Of a stretch of 38,266 bases of DNA, positions 26,267 through 34,705 are shown one piece after another (position 1 is the first letter of the stretch; each line of letters begins with the position of its first letter). This DNA is from Tannerellaceae bacterium (lineage in GTDB: Bacteria; Bacteroidota; Bacteroidia; Bacteroidales; Tannerellaceae): NCBI GenBank assembly GCA_021201295.1, contig JAJQFE010000049.1, positions 1 through 38,266 of the forward strand, written 5' to 3'. A program made the position numbers and the translations under genes. The notes below the pieces were generated by a model. The model was not told the origin of the DNA. It searched no databases and was given only the letters and a program-made list of their open reading frames with translations.

Positions 26267-27541
26267 TTAAAATCCAACGCGCAGACCGAAGTTCAGGCTG
26301 ACGTTGAACGGTTTCTCTGAATGAATCGTTTCTATTTCACTTCCGTTATCAAAATAGTAAGCAGCCCCCACTTCTCCGAACGCACTTACATATTTTAAGA
26401 GAGGATAACTGATCCCTGCCCGTCCATTGACCGACCATAACCACGGTTTCATCCGGGTACTTTCCATTTCCGTACGGATCAATTCATCATCTACATACAT
26501 TCTTTCCCGTAACTTACCGGATACATTCACTTCGGTCATAGCTCCGGCAGTTGCATATAACTGAAACCTGTTCCATTCGGCTATGCTATAAGTGATCGAA
26601 AGGGGAATACCTATCAAATGAAGCCGTTGCCGGGTCTTTTTATGGTAATTCAAATTGGTTTCCCAATCAGAAGTCAGCATGGAATAAGTCAGGCCACTCT
26701 GAATCGCTAACCGGTTGGTTATATACCGACTTACGGCTACACCGAAAGAAACCGGCGTTTTATGCCTGATATGGGTCCGTTGCCCATAAGAAGGCACGGG
26801 TGCATTTAACAGTAATAGTTCTTCATCATCGTAAGATGTATTCCTGAAAGCTAACCCACTAAATGTCGTTTCCGAACCTGCAGTCAGGCTTCCTCCGCCC
26901 ATACCAAAACCCCATTTACGGGAAGGGGTGGATTTCGTTTTAGGAGTGGCAGTAGGTATATCTGCTCCCTGAGAGCGCATGACAGGTGATTCTGTTCCTG
27001 TTTCTTCCCGGATCTCCTCTACCGGTTGATCGACCTCTGTTTCCTCCATTTCCTGCAGCGCGTCTTTCTCTGTGACCGGAAACATGTCCTCCGTTTGTGT
27101 TACGATGGGTATATCGGTTGTTCCTGTAAGATGGGTTACCGTTTGTACGGACCGGAATGGTTTCCGGGGACTTTCTTTATGTCCGGAAGGAAGTGGTTGA
27201 CTATCCGCTACTACCGTTTCCTCTGTAGTAGTGGTTCCGGAAAAGAATTCCTCTTTCAGTTGCTGCTCTGTCTCAACCGTTTTCTGTTGGATCTGTCCGG
27301 CAATCTGCGGATCTGTTTCCCGGATAGAAGAGATATAAAACGTACCGGTCACTACTATCAGTGCGATCATAGCGGTGGCAGTCCAGTAGGGCCATTTCCG
27401 CCGGGAGCTCCGGAGAGAAACCTGTTCTGCCGGTAACCGGCTGGCAATTACATCCCAGTCTTCCGGTAGGGTGTCAGCTTCAAAATTCTTGAGCCTGGAG
27501 CGGAATAGGTCATCTAATATGTCTCTCTCTTTTTCTCTCAT
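26267..27541 (-). CDS. Dual-membrane-spanning anti-sigma factor (Dma-like)
   Basis: A 424-residue protein that appears to cross both membranes. The N-terminal cytoplasmic segment (1-48, DDLFRSRLKNFEADTLPEDW) is followed by one transmembrane helix at about 50-71 (WPYWTATAMIALIVVTGTFY). A long Thr/Glu/Pro/Gln-rich disordered linker (about 75-205) follows, then a C-terminal outer-membrane beta-barrel (about 208-424, with alternating strands such as SFGVAVSRYITNRLAIQSGL and a terminal FGLRVGF ending in Phe). This is the architecture of the Dma family described in Bacteroides, in which the N-terminus holds a sigma factor. Its ATG overlaps the sigma gene stop by four bases. The signal sensed is unknown. 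Confidence 0.85.
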   Translation of the reverse strand: MREKERDILDDLFRSRLKNFEADTLPEDWDVIASRLPAEQVSLRSSRRKWPYWTATAMIALIVVTGTFYISSIRETDPQIAGQIQQKTVETEQQLKEEFFSGTTTTEETVVADSQPLPSGHKESPRKPFRSVQTVTHLTGTTDIPIVTQTEDMFPVTEKDALQEMEETEVDQPVEEIREETGTESPVMRSQGADIPTATPKTKSTPSRKWGFGMGGGSLTAGSETTFSGLAFRNTSYDDEELLLLNAPVPSYGQRTHIRHKTPVSFGVAVSRYITNRLAIQSGLTYSMLTSDWETNLNYHKKTRQRLHLIGIPLSITYSIAEWNRFQLYATAGAMTEVNVSGKLRERMYVDDELIRTEMESTRMKPWLWSVNGRAGISYPLLKYVSAFGEVGAAYYFDNGSEIETIHSEKPFNVSLNFGLRVGF

Positions 27542-28068
27542 TTGTACAATAAACTGATTTTTCGTTGCAATACCTGTTTCGCACGTGTATATTGCGAACG
27601 GGACGTGCTTTCTGTTATATTCAATAATTCACTGATCTCTTTATGTGAATAGCCTTCTATCGCAAACATATTGAATATCGCTCTGAACCCTACCGGGAGC
27701 TCCTGAATGAGTTTCATCAATTCTGCAGCGGATAGTTCCGAAATAGCATTACTATCCGAATGAACTAACTCTGCCGTATTATCCAAATCTGTGGATTCCC
27801 GTAATACATCCGATTTACGCAAATGTTCCAACGCACAATTTACAAAGATCTTACGCATCCAGCCTTCAAATGAACCGACGCCGGAAAAGCTCTCTATGCC
27901 CGTAAACACTTTCACAAAACCATCCTGCAAAATATCCCGGGCTGTTTCCCTGTCACTTACGTAGCGCAGGCAAACCCCCATCATTCTATGGGAATATGTT
28001 TCGTAAAGATCCTTTTGAGCCAGTCTCTTTCCTTTCCTACAACCTTCTATAAGTTGTTTTTCATTCAT
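27538..28068 (-). CDS. ECF RNA polymerase sigma factor (RpoE-like)
   Basis: An extracytoplasmic-function sigma factor of 176 residues that redirects RNA polymerase when released by its anti-sigma factor. Region 2 is seen in DLYETYSHRMMGVCLRYVSDRETARDILQDGFVKVF and region 4 in LPVGFRAIFNMFAIEGYSHKEISELLNITESTSRSQYTRAK. The start at 28068 (MNEKQLIEGCRKG) fits the family better than an upstream ATG at 28104, which would add 12 unrelated residues. It overlaps the anti-sigma gene at ATGA, which implies coupled translation and matched amounts. Its target promoters cannot be read from the window. Confidence 0.93.
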   Translation of the reverse strand: MNEKQLIEGCRKGKRLAQKDLYETYSHRMMGVCLRYVSDRETARDILQDGFVKVFTGIESFSGVGSFEGWMRKIFVNCALEHLRKSDVLRESTDLDNTAELVHSDSNAISELSAAELMKLIQELPVGFRAIFNMFAIEGYSHKEISELLNITESTSRSQYTRAKQVLQRKISLLYK

Positions 28069-28171
28069 CAGCCAAGCCTTGAAGCCTCTTACGAAGCCTT
28101 GCATTTATTAGATGTCAGATTATATTGAAACGCTGCATAGCAAAAGAAAAATATTCTTTTTCCATACAAGG

Positions 28172-28196
28172 AAAGCCTCCCGACAGAGGAGGCTTT
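28172..28196 (-). terminator. Terminator after the HMA-domain gene
   Basis: Arms AAAGCCTCC (28172-28180) and GGAGGCTTT (28188-28196). It lies between the end of the metal operon and the start of the sigma gene, both on the minus strand. Confidence 0.72.
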
Positions 28197-28247
28197 GCAA
28201 ATATAAGGCACTTTTACTAATAATCATGTTAATGTGCGTGTCCGTGA

Positions 28248-28571
28248 TCATGTTTTTTCTGTTGGTCTGTCTGAATTTTCTTCCAGCGGCACCACATCCA
28301 ATCCGATTTTCTTAAAGGCGGAACAAAGTTTCTCACAATCCGTCTTATCAGTTTTGTACGTCACTTTCGCTGTACGGGTTGAAAGGTCACACCTCAGGTC
28401 GGTTACTCCTTTTTCAAAGGCAATCCCTTTTTCGATCTTTTTAATACAATTCTGACAGTCCATTTCTTCCACAAAGAAAGTTACTGTTTCTTTTTTATTT
28501 TTTGCATCCTGTGCAAAAGCTGTTGTCCATATACATAATGTACATACGGCAAATAAAAGCAAACGTTTCAT
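28248..28571 (-). CDS. Periplasmic heavy-metal-associated (HMA) protein, His tail lost by frameshift
   Basis: A small exported metal-binding protein, 107 residues as read. The cleavable signal MKRLLLFAVCTLCIWTTAFA is followed by one HMA fold with metal site MDCQNCIKK and strand TAKVTYKTDK, like MerP/CopZ domains. The frame ends PTEKT, but if the A6 run (minus strand, 28258-28253) had five A it would read TEKHDHGHAH and stop at 28229, giving a histidine-rich metal tail. The tail makes sense for a metal carrier, so one extra A is likely. Last gene of a three-gene operon with the TonB receptor and a Cys/His-rich protein. The metal, probably copper or a similar soft ion, is inferred. Confidence 0.82.
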   Translation of the reverse strand: MKRLLLFAVCTLCIWTTAFAQDAKNKKETVTFFVEEMDCQNCIKKIEKGIAFEKGVTDLRCDLSTRTAKVTYKTDKTDCEKLCSAFKKIGLDVVPLEENSDRPTEKT

Positions 28572-28607
28572 AACATACTATATTTAAATGGTTTATACTT
28601 ATATATT

Positions 28608-30821
28608 TTAATCCCGGCTGATATTAAAGCGTAACCCTGCATAGATCTTCCGGCCGTGTACAGGCCCCCACACCATCGTACCATCAAAATTCTCCCCCCG
28701 GGGATTTCCGGCATCAATGATCGGATGGGGTTGTTTATAATCAAACAGGTTTTCGGCTCCTACATAGACAGACCAGGTACGGAAATATTTGGTAACCTGT
28801 GCATTGACAACTGTAAAGGCATTGAAATCGGGTTCCCATAACGGATTCACCAGATCCGGTGCAGGCATGCGTCCGCCCCCGTTAAACTGGGAGGTCAGGT
28901 CAAACTGCCATTTTTTTAGCGGAGTCTGGTAAGAAGCGGTGACCAGTCCTTTATAATCATTCATCAACGGTTTCTTTAACCGCCGGGTTTCACCTGCTGC
29001 ATTTGTATAATCCGTTTTAGCATCCGTATACCGGTAAGCTGCCGTCAGGGTAAATCCCCGGAAGAAAGGGTAGGAGAGCTCCACCTGGTAACTGCTGGAA
29101 TAAGAGCTGCCATCCAGATTATAAAAACTGACACCATGGGCGTCACTATCCATATCCACTACCACCTGGTGCAGGAAGTTGGTGTAATACCATTCTCCGT
29201 TAATACTCAATTCCTTCCCGAAAAGCGGCACATAGAAAGACAGGTTTAACCCTGTATTCCAGGCCTCTTCCTGTTCCAGGTTATCCGCAATAAATAATTT
29301 CCGGCTGCTGGATAAAAGGAAATTGTTTTCAGCCAGTACATTCGCCGTACGGAATCCCTTTCCGGCCGATGCCCGGATATGGAACCAGTCCCATGGATTG
29401 TATTTCACATGTACCCGGGGAGTGACAAAAAAGTCATACAACGTACTGTAATCTCCGCGTATGCCTGCCAGTACAATCAGTTTATCCTCCCAGTTGTAAG
29501 TATATTGTACATAGGCACCATAGACCGTTTCCGACCGGTTGAAAGGTGTCCGGACCTGGTTCAGCGTCAGGTTTTCACGGAACCCGTCATAATTCAGGCT
29601 TAATCCGGTACTCAGACTATGGGCAGGCGTGAATTCCTTTTCATACAATAAACTGGCATACACATTTTTCTGGTAGATATTATAAGGAGTTTTATCATAC
29701 ATGGAGCGTTGGTTATGATAAGATCCGGACAGGATCAGCGCCACACTCTCCACTTTCTCCTGATCCATAATATAAGCTTGCTTGGTGAACAATTCTCCCC
29801 GGTTGGTATTCAGCTGAATCCGGTAAGGATCATCCCAGTGATGGTGATGGAGATCCTGTCCTCCCGTACGGTTCTCATGCAGGTAACGGAAACCATATTG
29901 TGCAATATAATTATTCCCCTGATGATACCAGCGGTTCATCAGGTTATACTGCTCCGTTAAAGGAATATCCAGAAAGCCATCCCCGTTTCCGTCATGGGAC
30001 CGGGTGTCATTGGAATAATGAAGGAGTAACCCGGTAGAGACCCGGTCATTGATATGCCAGGAGGCATCCGTATTGGCTTCGTATCTTCCGGCATCACTGG
30101 CAAACACATTCGCAGAAAAGATATCAGCCGTAGGCGGTTTTTTAAACTCCACATTGATCTGTCCGGCTAACGCTTCATACCCGTTTTTTACGGAAGAGGT
30201 TCCTTTGGAAACCTGGATACTTTCCATCCAGGGCCCCGGAACATAATCCAGGCCATATAAAGAAGCTGCCCCCCGAAAGTTCGGATAGTTCTCCGTCAGC
30301 ATCTGCACATAGGTTCCGGATAGACCCAGTAGCCGGATCTGACGGGCTCCGGTGGCAGCATCCGAATAGGATACATCCACCGACGGGTTCGTCTCAAAAC
30401 TTTCTGCCAGGTTACAACAGGCAGCCCGGCATAATTCATCATAAGTGATCCGTGACGTTTGCAGGACATTGGTCCGGGAAGCAATCGTGCCCATCTTACG
30501 TTCACTTACCACCACTTCACTTAATTCCACTTCCCCTTTTATGGTGATCCGCAAAAGCGTTTGGGAATCCTGTACGACAGTCATAGCCGGAGTATAGCTG
30601 ATGTAGCTGACTAGCAGGTTTTGAGTCACAGGCACAGACTCTATTTCAAAATACCCATCCGGATTGGTGGTCGTTCCATGCTGAGTCCCTTCCCAGTAGA
30701 CATTCGCACCTATAACGGGTTGGTTGGTTTCATCGTACACATATCCTTTGATGATCTCCCCGGCCCGGGTGGCAGCAGAGAACAGGATCAGTCCGACTAC
30801 AGTATATAAATATTTAATCAT
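28608..30821 (-). CDS. TonB-dependent receptor, probable metal importer
   Basis: Outer-membrane receptor of 737 residues. The start at 30821 (MIKYLYTVVGLILFSAATRA, a good signal peptide) is preferred over an upstream in-frame ATG at 30902. An N-terminal carboxypeptidase-regulatory-like domain (about 24-100: IIKGYVYDETNQPVIGANVYW) is followed by the plug (about 115-230: IRLLGLSGTYVQMLTENYP and VSKGTSSVKNGYEALAGQINVE) and a 22-strand-type barrel to the C-terminal FNISRD. An unusual CRAACCNLAESFE cysteine cluster precedes the plug and a DLHHHHWDD histidine cluster lies in an extracellular-type loop. With the HMA protein and the Cys/His-rich protein beside it, transport of a metal or metal complex is the best inference. 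The substrate is unproven. Confidence 0.88.
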   Translation of the reverse strand: MIKYLYTVVGLILFSAATRAGEIIKGYVYDETNQPVIGANVYWEGTQHGTTTNPDGYFEIESVPVTQNLLVSYISYTPAMTVVQDSQTLLRITIKGEVELSEVVVSERKMGTIASRTNVLQTSRITYDELCRAACCNLAESFETNPSVDVSYSDAATGARQIRLLGLSGTYVQMLTENYPNFRGAASLYGLDYVPGPWMESIQVSKGTSSVKNGYEALAGQINVEFKKPPTADIFSANVFASDAGRYEANTDASWHINDRVSTGLLLHYSNDTRSHDGNGDGFLDIPLTEQYNLMNRWYHQGNNYIAQYGFRYLHENRTGGQDLHHHHWDDPYRIQLNTNRGELFTKQAYIMDQEKVESVALILSGSYHNQRSMYDKTPYNIYQKNVYASLLYEKEFTPAHSLSTGLSLNYDGFRENLTLNQVRTPFNRSETVYGAYVQYTYNWEDKLIVLAGIRGDYSTLYDFFVTPRVHVKYNPWDWFHIRASAGKGFRTANVLAENNFLLSSSRKLFIADNLEQEEAWNTGLNLSFYVPLFGKELSINGEWYYTNFLHQVVVDMDSDAHGVSFYNLDGSSYSSSYQVELSYPFFRGFTLTAAYRYTDAKTDYTNAAGETRRLKKPLMNDYKGLVTASYQTPLKKWQFDLTSQFNGGGRMPAPDLVNPLWEPDFNAFTVVNAQVTKYFRTWSVYVGAENLFDYKQPHPIIDAGNPRGENFDGTMVWGPVHGRKIYAGLRFNISRD

Positions 30822-30903
30822 TACTTTTGAATTTAAATGGTATATATGCATGATCAGGTCAGCCGGAATTGTTCCGTTGACCTTTATTTTCTGCCAATAC
30901 AAT

Positions 30904-31362
30904 TTAAATTAAAAGAGTGGTAAGGAGAGACAGGTAGCCACGGGGACAATGAATCAAGGGCGGACTATACTCCTCTACAGAGGAAACAGCCGTTTCTCCC
31001 ATGGCTAAAAGAATAGAAGAAAGCGGAAGATCAATCGGAAGCAGATCACAGATCACAGGCTGAATATCCTGCCATGGATAAGTGGTATGATCCCACTCAA
31101 AGCTGATCCGTTCCAGATTACAGCAATCCGTTTCACAGAAATGCTCCGTGCAATCATCCATATGATTTGCAGCGCGATGGTAGTCATGTCCATCCGCATG
31201 ATGATGGTCATGGATCTCACAACATTTATCCACCACAATCACCTCTATCCCCTCAGAGCGACATTCATCGCAACAATAGGATATCAGGTTCACGCCGGCT
31301 CCGCCATAGGTGATCAGCAAAGCCAGTAGAGTAAGGATTGCATATGTACATGCCTTCTTCAT
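30904..31362 (-). CDS. Cys/His-rich exported protein (HYC_CC_PP-like)
   Basis: A 152-residue exported protein with signal KACTYAILTLLALLITYGGAG. The mature part carries dense metal-ligand clusters: ISYCCDECR, DKCCEIHDHHHADGHDYHRA, ENCETDCCN-like (here CTEHFCETDCCN) and a hydrophobic C-terminal stretch (YLSLLTTLLI). This matches the HYC_CC_PP-type small proteins that sit beside TonB receptors and HMA proteins in Bacteroidota; the match is by recollection of motif layout. ATG 31362 is taken; TTG 31371 is also in frame. A TATCTTTG -7 element ends only seven bases before the ATG, so the message may be leaderless or nearly so. First gene of the metal operon. Confidence 0.75.
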   Translation of the reverse strand: MKKACTYAILTLLALLITYGGAGVNLISYCCDECRSEGIEVIVVDKCCEIHDHHHADGHDYHRAANHMDDCTEHFCETDCCNLERISFEWDHTTYPWQDIQPVICDLLPIDLPLSSILLAMGETAVSSVEEYSPPLIHCPRGYLSLLTTLLI

Positions 31363-31368
31363 CACCCC

Positions 31369-31376
31369 CAAAGATA
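31369..31376 (-). promoter_or_regulatory. -7 promoter element of the metal operon
   Basis: TATCTTTG on the minus strand, immediately before the operon's first ATG at 31362. No metal-regulator gene is seen nearby. Confidence 0.55.
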
Positions 31377-31439
31377 CACATTTTCCTAAATAATGGCTAA
31401 TCGAAACGTGACAATTTGAGAAAAATGGATTTATTTTTA

Positions 31440-32908
31440 TTATTTAATATAAGGAGAAAGATAATAATAGATTTGCCGGGAGGGGGCACTTTCTATATGG
31501 TAACGGTTGTTGGCAGTGATACAAAAAGAAAGTCCGGCCTCCCGGGTCGTATCCACCGGTAAATACCATGCAGTCCCACGCACTCCGGTAGCCAGTATGT
31601 GTTGAGGCCATGCTGTGTTCACCGAATCCGCCTCTGCATAATAGATCGTATATGTATGGGCTCCTGCTGTTTTTTCCCAGGTTAATCTGACATAGTCATC
31701 CACCTGTTCCACTAAGATCTCTTCCGGAGTGGCAGGGACAGAATCCGTTAACCAGTGCAAAGGAGGAAAAAGCGCCGGGTACCTGTAATAATCAGAACAT
31801 AGGGTATCATACAATCCTTTGATATTATCAGTGACCTGTGCACACCTGAAAAAGCAAACCCTGCTGTACCGGCAGCACGAAGATAATCCAGCTGTTCCGT
31901 CAGGTCCGACAGGCTCCAGTTACCTTCTTTCTCCAGCATCTGGTAAGCCCCTAATCCTGGTACGACCAGCCGTCCGCCGTTATGCTGCTGCCAGTTGTCC
32001 ACAAACGGGAAAAAATGCTCATGCTGGTAATACATCATCGGAACCACCAGGTCATGCTTCCCGGCCCTGATCCATTCCTGCGGGTCCTGGAAGACACTTT
32101 CGTAAGCCGTCCAGCCGGCATTGGAAACCTGTTCGATCCGGTTGTATTTCCCCAGAGGAGCACTGCTTACCTGTACCCAGGGCTTGGCTGATTTGACAGC
32201 ATCATATATCCGGTACACTAACTGATTGATATTTTCCCGTCTCCAGTCAGCCAGTTTTTTATGCCTGCCATATGTAGTATGCAGGCTTTTATCCGGGAAA
32301 CGGGAAGCCTGTTCCGGATAATGGATGTAATCCAGATGAATGCCATCCAGATCGTATCCGGCCACCAGCTCATTCACTAAAGAAAGCAGGTAATCAGCCG
32401 TTCCGGGAGCGCCCGGGTCCAGATACCATTCCCCGTTGTGCCGCTTACAAAGTTCCGGCCTGCGTTTCATCACAGAAGCATTCCCCTGCAACCGGACATT
32501 CCGGTTCGTACCTAATGGAAACGTCACAAACCAGGCATGGCATTCCAGCCCCCGCTTATGACACTCTTCAATAGCAAAAGCAAGCGGGTCATACCCGGGT
32601 GCCTCCCCGGATGTCCCGGAAAATACACTGCTGAACGGTTCAATGGCAGACGGATAGATCACATCTCCCCGCATGCGTACCTGAAGAAATACCGTATTAA
32701 AATGAGCCTCTTTCAGTTGATCCAGTAAGTGGCACAGTTCCTGCTGCTAGTGTTGCCAGCCTGTTTCCGTCGTAGCAGGTTTTCCGGGCCAGTCCAGGCC
32801 ATAGATGGTCGTAATCCACACCCCTCTGATCTCATAGGTAGGAAAAGAAGAAGCATATACAAACGGATGGTATAGAACAGCCACTAACAGAAGAAAGCAC
32901 CCCCTCAT
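31440..32908 (-). pseudogene. GHL10-family glycoside hydrolase-like protein, nonsense and frameshift
   Basis: An exported family-10-like glycosidase (GHL10, formerly DUF187), unknown substrate. The signal MRGCFLLLVAVLYHPFVYA leads to EIRGVWITTIYGLDWP, the family N-terminus. TAG at 32749-32747 (codon 54) interrupts WQH-QQELCHLLDQLK, where CAG is expected. The barrel continues through RMRGDVIYPSAIEP, GLECHAWFVTFP, YDLDGIHLDYIHYP and LVVPMMYYQHE. A missing A (plus-strand run 31849-31853) breaks the frame; restored, it reads AFFRCAQVTDNIKGLYDTLC. The C-terminal part (VPATPEEILVEQVDDYVRLTWE) is fibronectin-III-like. Last gene of the ftsK-side cluster, three bases after the GDPD gene. Confidence 0.85.
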
Positions 32909-32911
32909 TTT

Positions 32912-33697
32912 TTAGTTTTCCTTTGCCGGGTTTGCTACAGTTTTCAAAGCCTCTGCCGGAATGTCCGTAGTGATAAAATCTGCTTCCAAAGAGGCCATCT
33001 GGGTAATAAGTTCAGGATCATTGACGGTCCAGACATTCACAGTCATTCCCAGTTCTTTAGCTTCCGTAAACCATTCCGGATTTTCAAGCATGACACTATG
33101 ATGATAGTCCAGCCCGGTATATCCTGATTCCTTTAATCGGGCAGGAGGGACGTTCCCTCTTAAATAAGCCACTTCCGCGTCCGGAGCTACCCGGATGATC
33201 TCCAGCCCCGCATCCATATCAAACGTGATATACTCCGTACGGTCCGCCAACCCCATCCGGTTGACAGTTTCCATCACCTGGCGGGCTGCTTCCCGGTTTC
33301 GTTCCGGTGTCTGGTGAGGTTTTAATTCAAAAACCAGCTTCGTATGCTCCAGCGTTTTCCCTTTCTCCAGGTAGGCTTCAAGCGTAGGCAGCCTTTCCCC
33401 GTTAGGCAACCGGAAATCTTTAATTTCTTTATACAAGGTAGACTGGATCGCTATCCCCCGGATCGTATCATCATGAAAGATGACCGCCACATCATCTGCA
33501 GTCAGGTGGACATCAAATTCCGAACCATACACCCGGATTTCATCCGCAAGTTTCAGCGCCCGGATAGAGTTCTGGGCAGAACCCTCCGTCTGCCAGTAGC
33601 CCCTGTGAGCAATAATCCGTGGGATGTTTTCCTGTGCCGGCAAAGAGAGAGAAAAGAACAGGCCGACCAGAAGAAGAAGAGACATGGTTGGTTTCAT
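32912..33697 (-). CDS. Glycerophosphodiester phosphodiesterase
   Basis: An exported GDPD-family enzyme of 261 residues that splits glycerophosphodiesters into glycerol 3-phosphate and an alcohol. The signal MKPTMSLLLLVGLFFSLSLPAQ precedes the catalytic IIAHRGYW (His31), the metal-binding pair in SEFDVHLTAD (Glu60, Asp62) and VIFHDDT (His75). LVFELKPH and a C-terminal VNVWTVNDPE complete the TIM barrel. It probably acts in the periplasm on phospholipid headgroup products. It is in a tight minus-strand run with trxB upstream and the broken glycosidase downstream. Confidence 0.92.
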   Translation of the reverse strand: MKPTMSLLLLVGLFFSLSLPAQENIPRIIAHRGYWQTEGSAQNSIRALKLADEIRVYGSEFDVHLTADDVAVIFHDDTIRGIAIQSTLYKEIKDFRLPNGERLPTLEAYLEKGKTLEHTKLVFELKPHQTPERNREAARQVMETVNRMGLADRTEYITFDMDAGLEIIRVAPDAEVAYLRGNVPPARLKESGYTGLDYHHSVMLENPEWFTEAKELGMTVNVWTVNDPELITQMASLEADFITTDIPAEALKTVANPAKEN

Positions 33698-33723
33698 GGA
33701 AAATCAATCAGATGGTTAATCAA

Positions 33724-34680
33724 TCAAAGCCCTTTTTCAAGCAGGTACCTTTCCGCCTCAATCGCAGCCATACAACCGGTTCCGGCAGCTGTGATCGCCT
33801 GGCGGTAATGCGGGTCAGCCACATCACCGGCAGCAAATACACCCGGCACGTTCGTACGGGGCGTTCCCGGAATCGTTAGGATATACCCTACTTCGTCCGT
33901 TTTCACCCATTCACTGAATATACCCGAATTAGGCGTATGTCCGATAGCTAAGAAGAAACCGTCAATCGCGATGTCGACCTGCTGTTCATCCTCTTCCCCC
34001 ATACGGTAGACTAAGTGGGCACCCTCCACGCCGTTCTCCCCGAAAAGGCCCAGCGTATTGTGCTCAAACATCACTTTGATATTAGGCGTTTTCATCACCC
34101 GTTCCTGCATCACCTTCGAAGCACGCAGGTAAGGTTTACGGGCGATCAGGTAAACCAGCGAAGCCAGCGAAGAGAGGTAAAGCGCCTCCTCACAGGCCGT
34201 GTCACCCCCACCGACCACAGCCACTGTCTTTTTGCGGTAGAAGAAACCGTCACAGGTAGCACAGGCAGACACACCCATCCCTGCATATTTCTGTTCATCC
34301 GCCAGACCCAGATATTTAGCCGTAGCTCCCGTAGAGATGATCAGGGTGTCCGTTTCCATCACCTTCTCCCCGTCAATCGTGATCCGGTAAGGAGCAGCAG
34401 ACAGGTCCGCAGCCGTAGCCACCCCGATGCGGATATCCGCACCGAAACGCATCGCCTGCTTTTTCAGGTCCTCCATCATTTCATACCCACCGATCCCTTC
34501 CGGGTAGCCGGGAAAATTCTCTATATCCGTAGTAGTGGTCAATTGCCCGCCAGGTTGCATACCTTCATACAAGACCGGACTCAGGTTCGCACGGGAAGCA
34601 TAAATAGCCGCCGTATATCCCGCCGGACCCGAACCAATGATCAGGCAGCGGACTTTTTCATTTGTTATTTCGCTCATCAT
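33724..34680 (-). CDS. trxB: Thioredoxin reductase
   Basis: FAD- and NADPH-dependent disulfide reductase that keeps thioredoxin reduced in the cytoplasm; 318 residues. The FAD motif IIGSGPAGYTAAIYASRA is at residues 14-31, the redox-active pair is Cys140-Ala-Thr-Cys143 (SACATCDGFF), the NADPH motif is VVGGGDTACEEALYLS, and the FAD-closing GVFAAGDVADPHYRQAITAAGTG is near the C-terminus. Start MMSEITNEK; either of the two leading Met codons is possible. It sits between the LolA-like gene and GDPD with gaps of about 25 bases, so it is likely in one operon. Confidence 0.96.
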   Translation of the reverse strand: MMSEITNEKVRCLIIGSGPAGYTAAIYASRANLSPVLYEGMQPGGQLTTTTDIENFPGYPEGIGGYEMMEDLKKQAMRFGADIRIGVATAADLSAAPYRITIDGEKVMETDTLIISTGATAKYLGLADEQKYAGMGVSACATCDGFFYRKKTVAVVGGGDTACEEALYLSSLASLVYLIARKPYLRASKVMQERVMKTPNIKVMFEHNTLGLFGENGVEGAHLVYRMGEEDEQQVDIAIDGFFLAIGHTPNSGIFSEWVKTDEVGYILTIPGTPRTNVPGVFAAGDVADPHYRQAITAAGTGCMAAIEAERYLLEKGL

Positions 34681-34705
34681 ACTTTTTTTTAAATAGATTA
34701 TGCTG

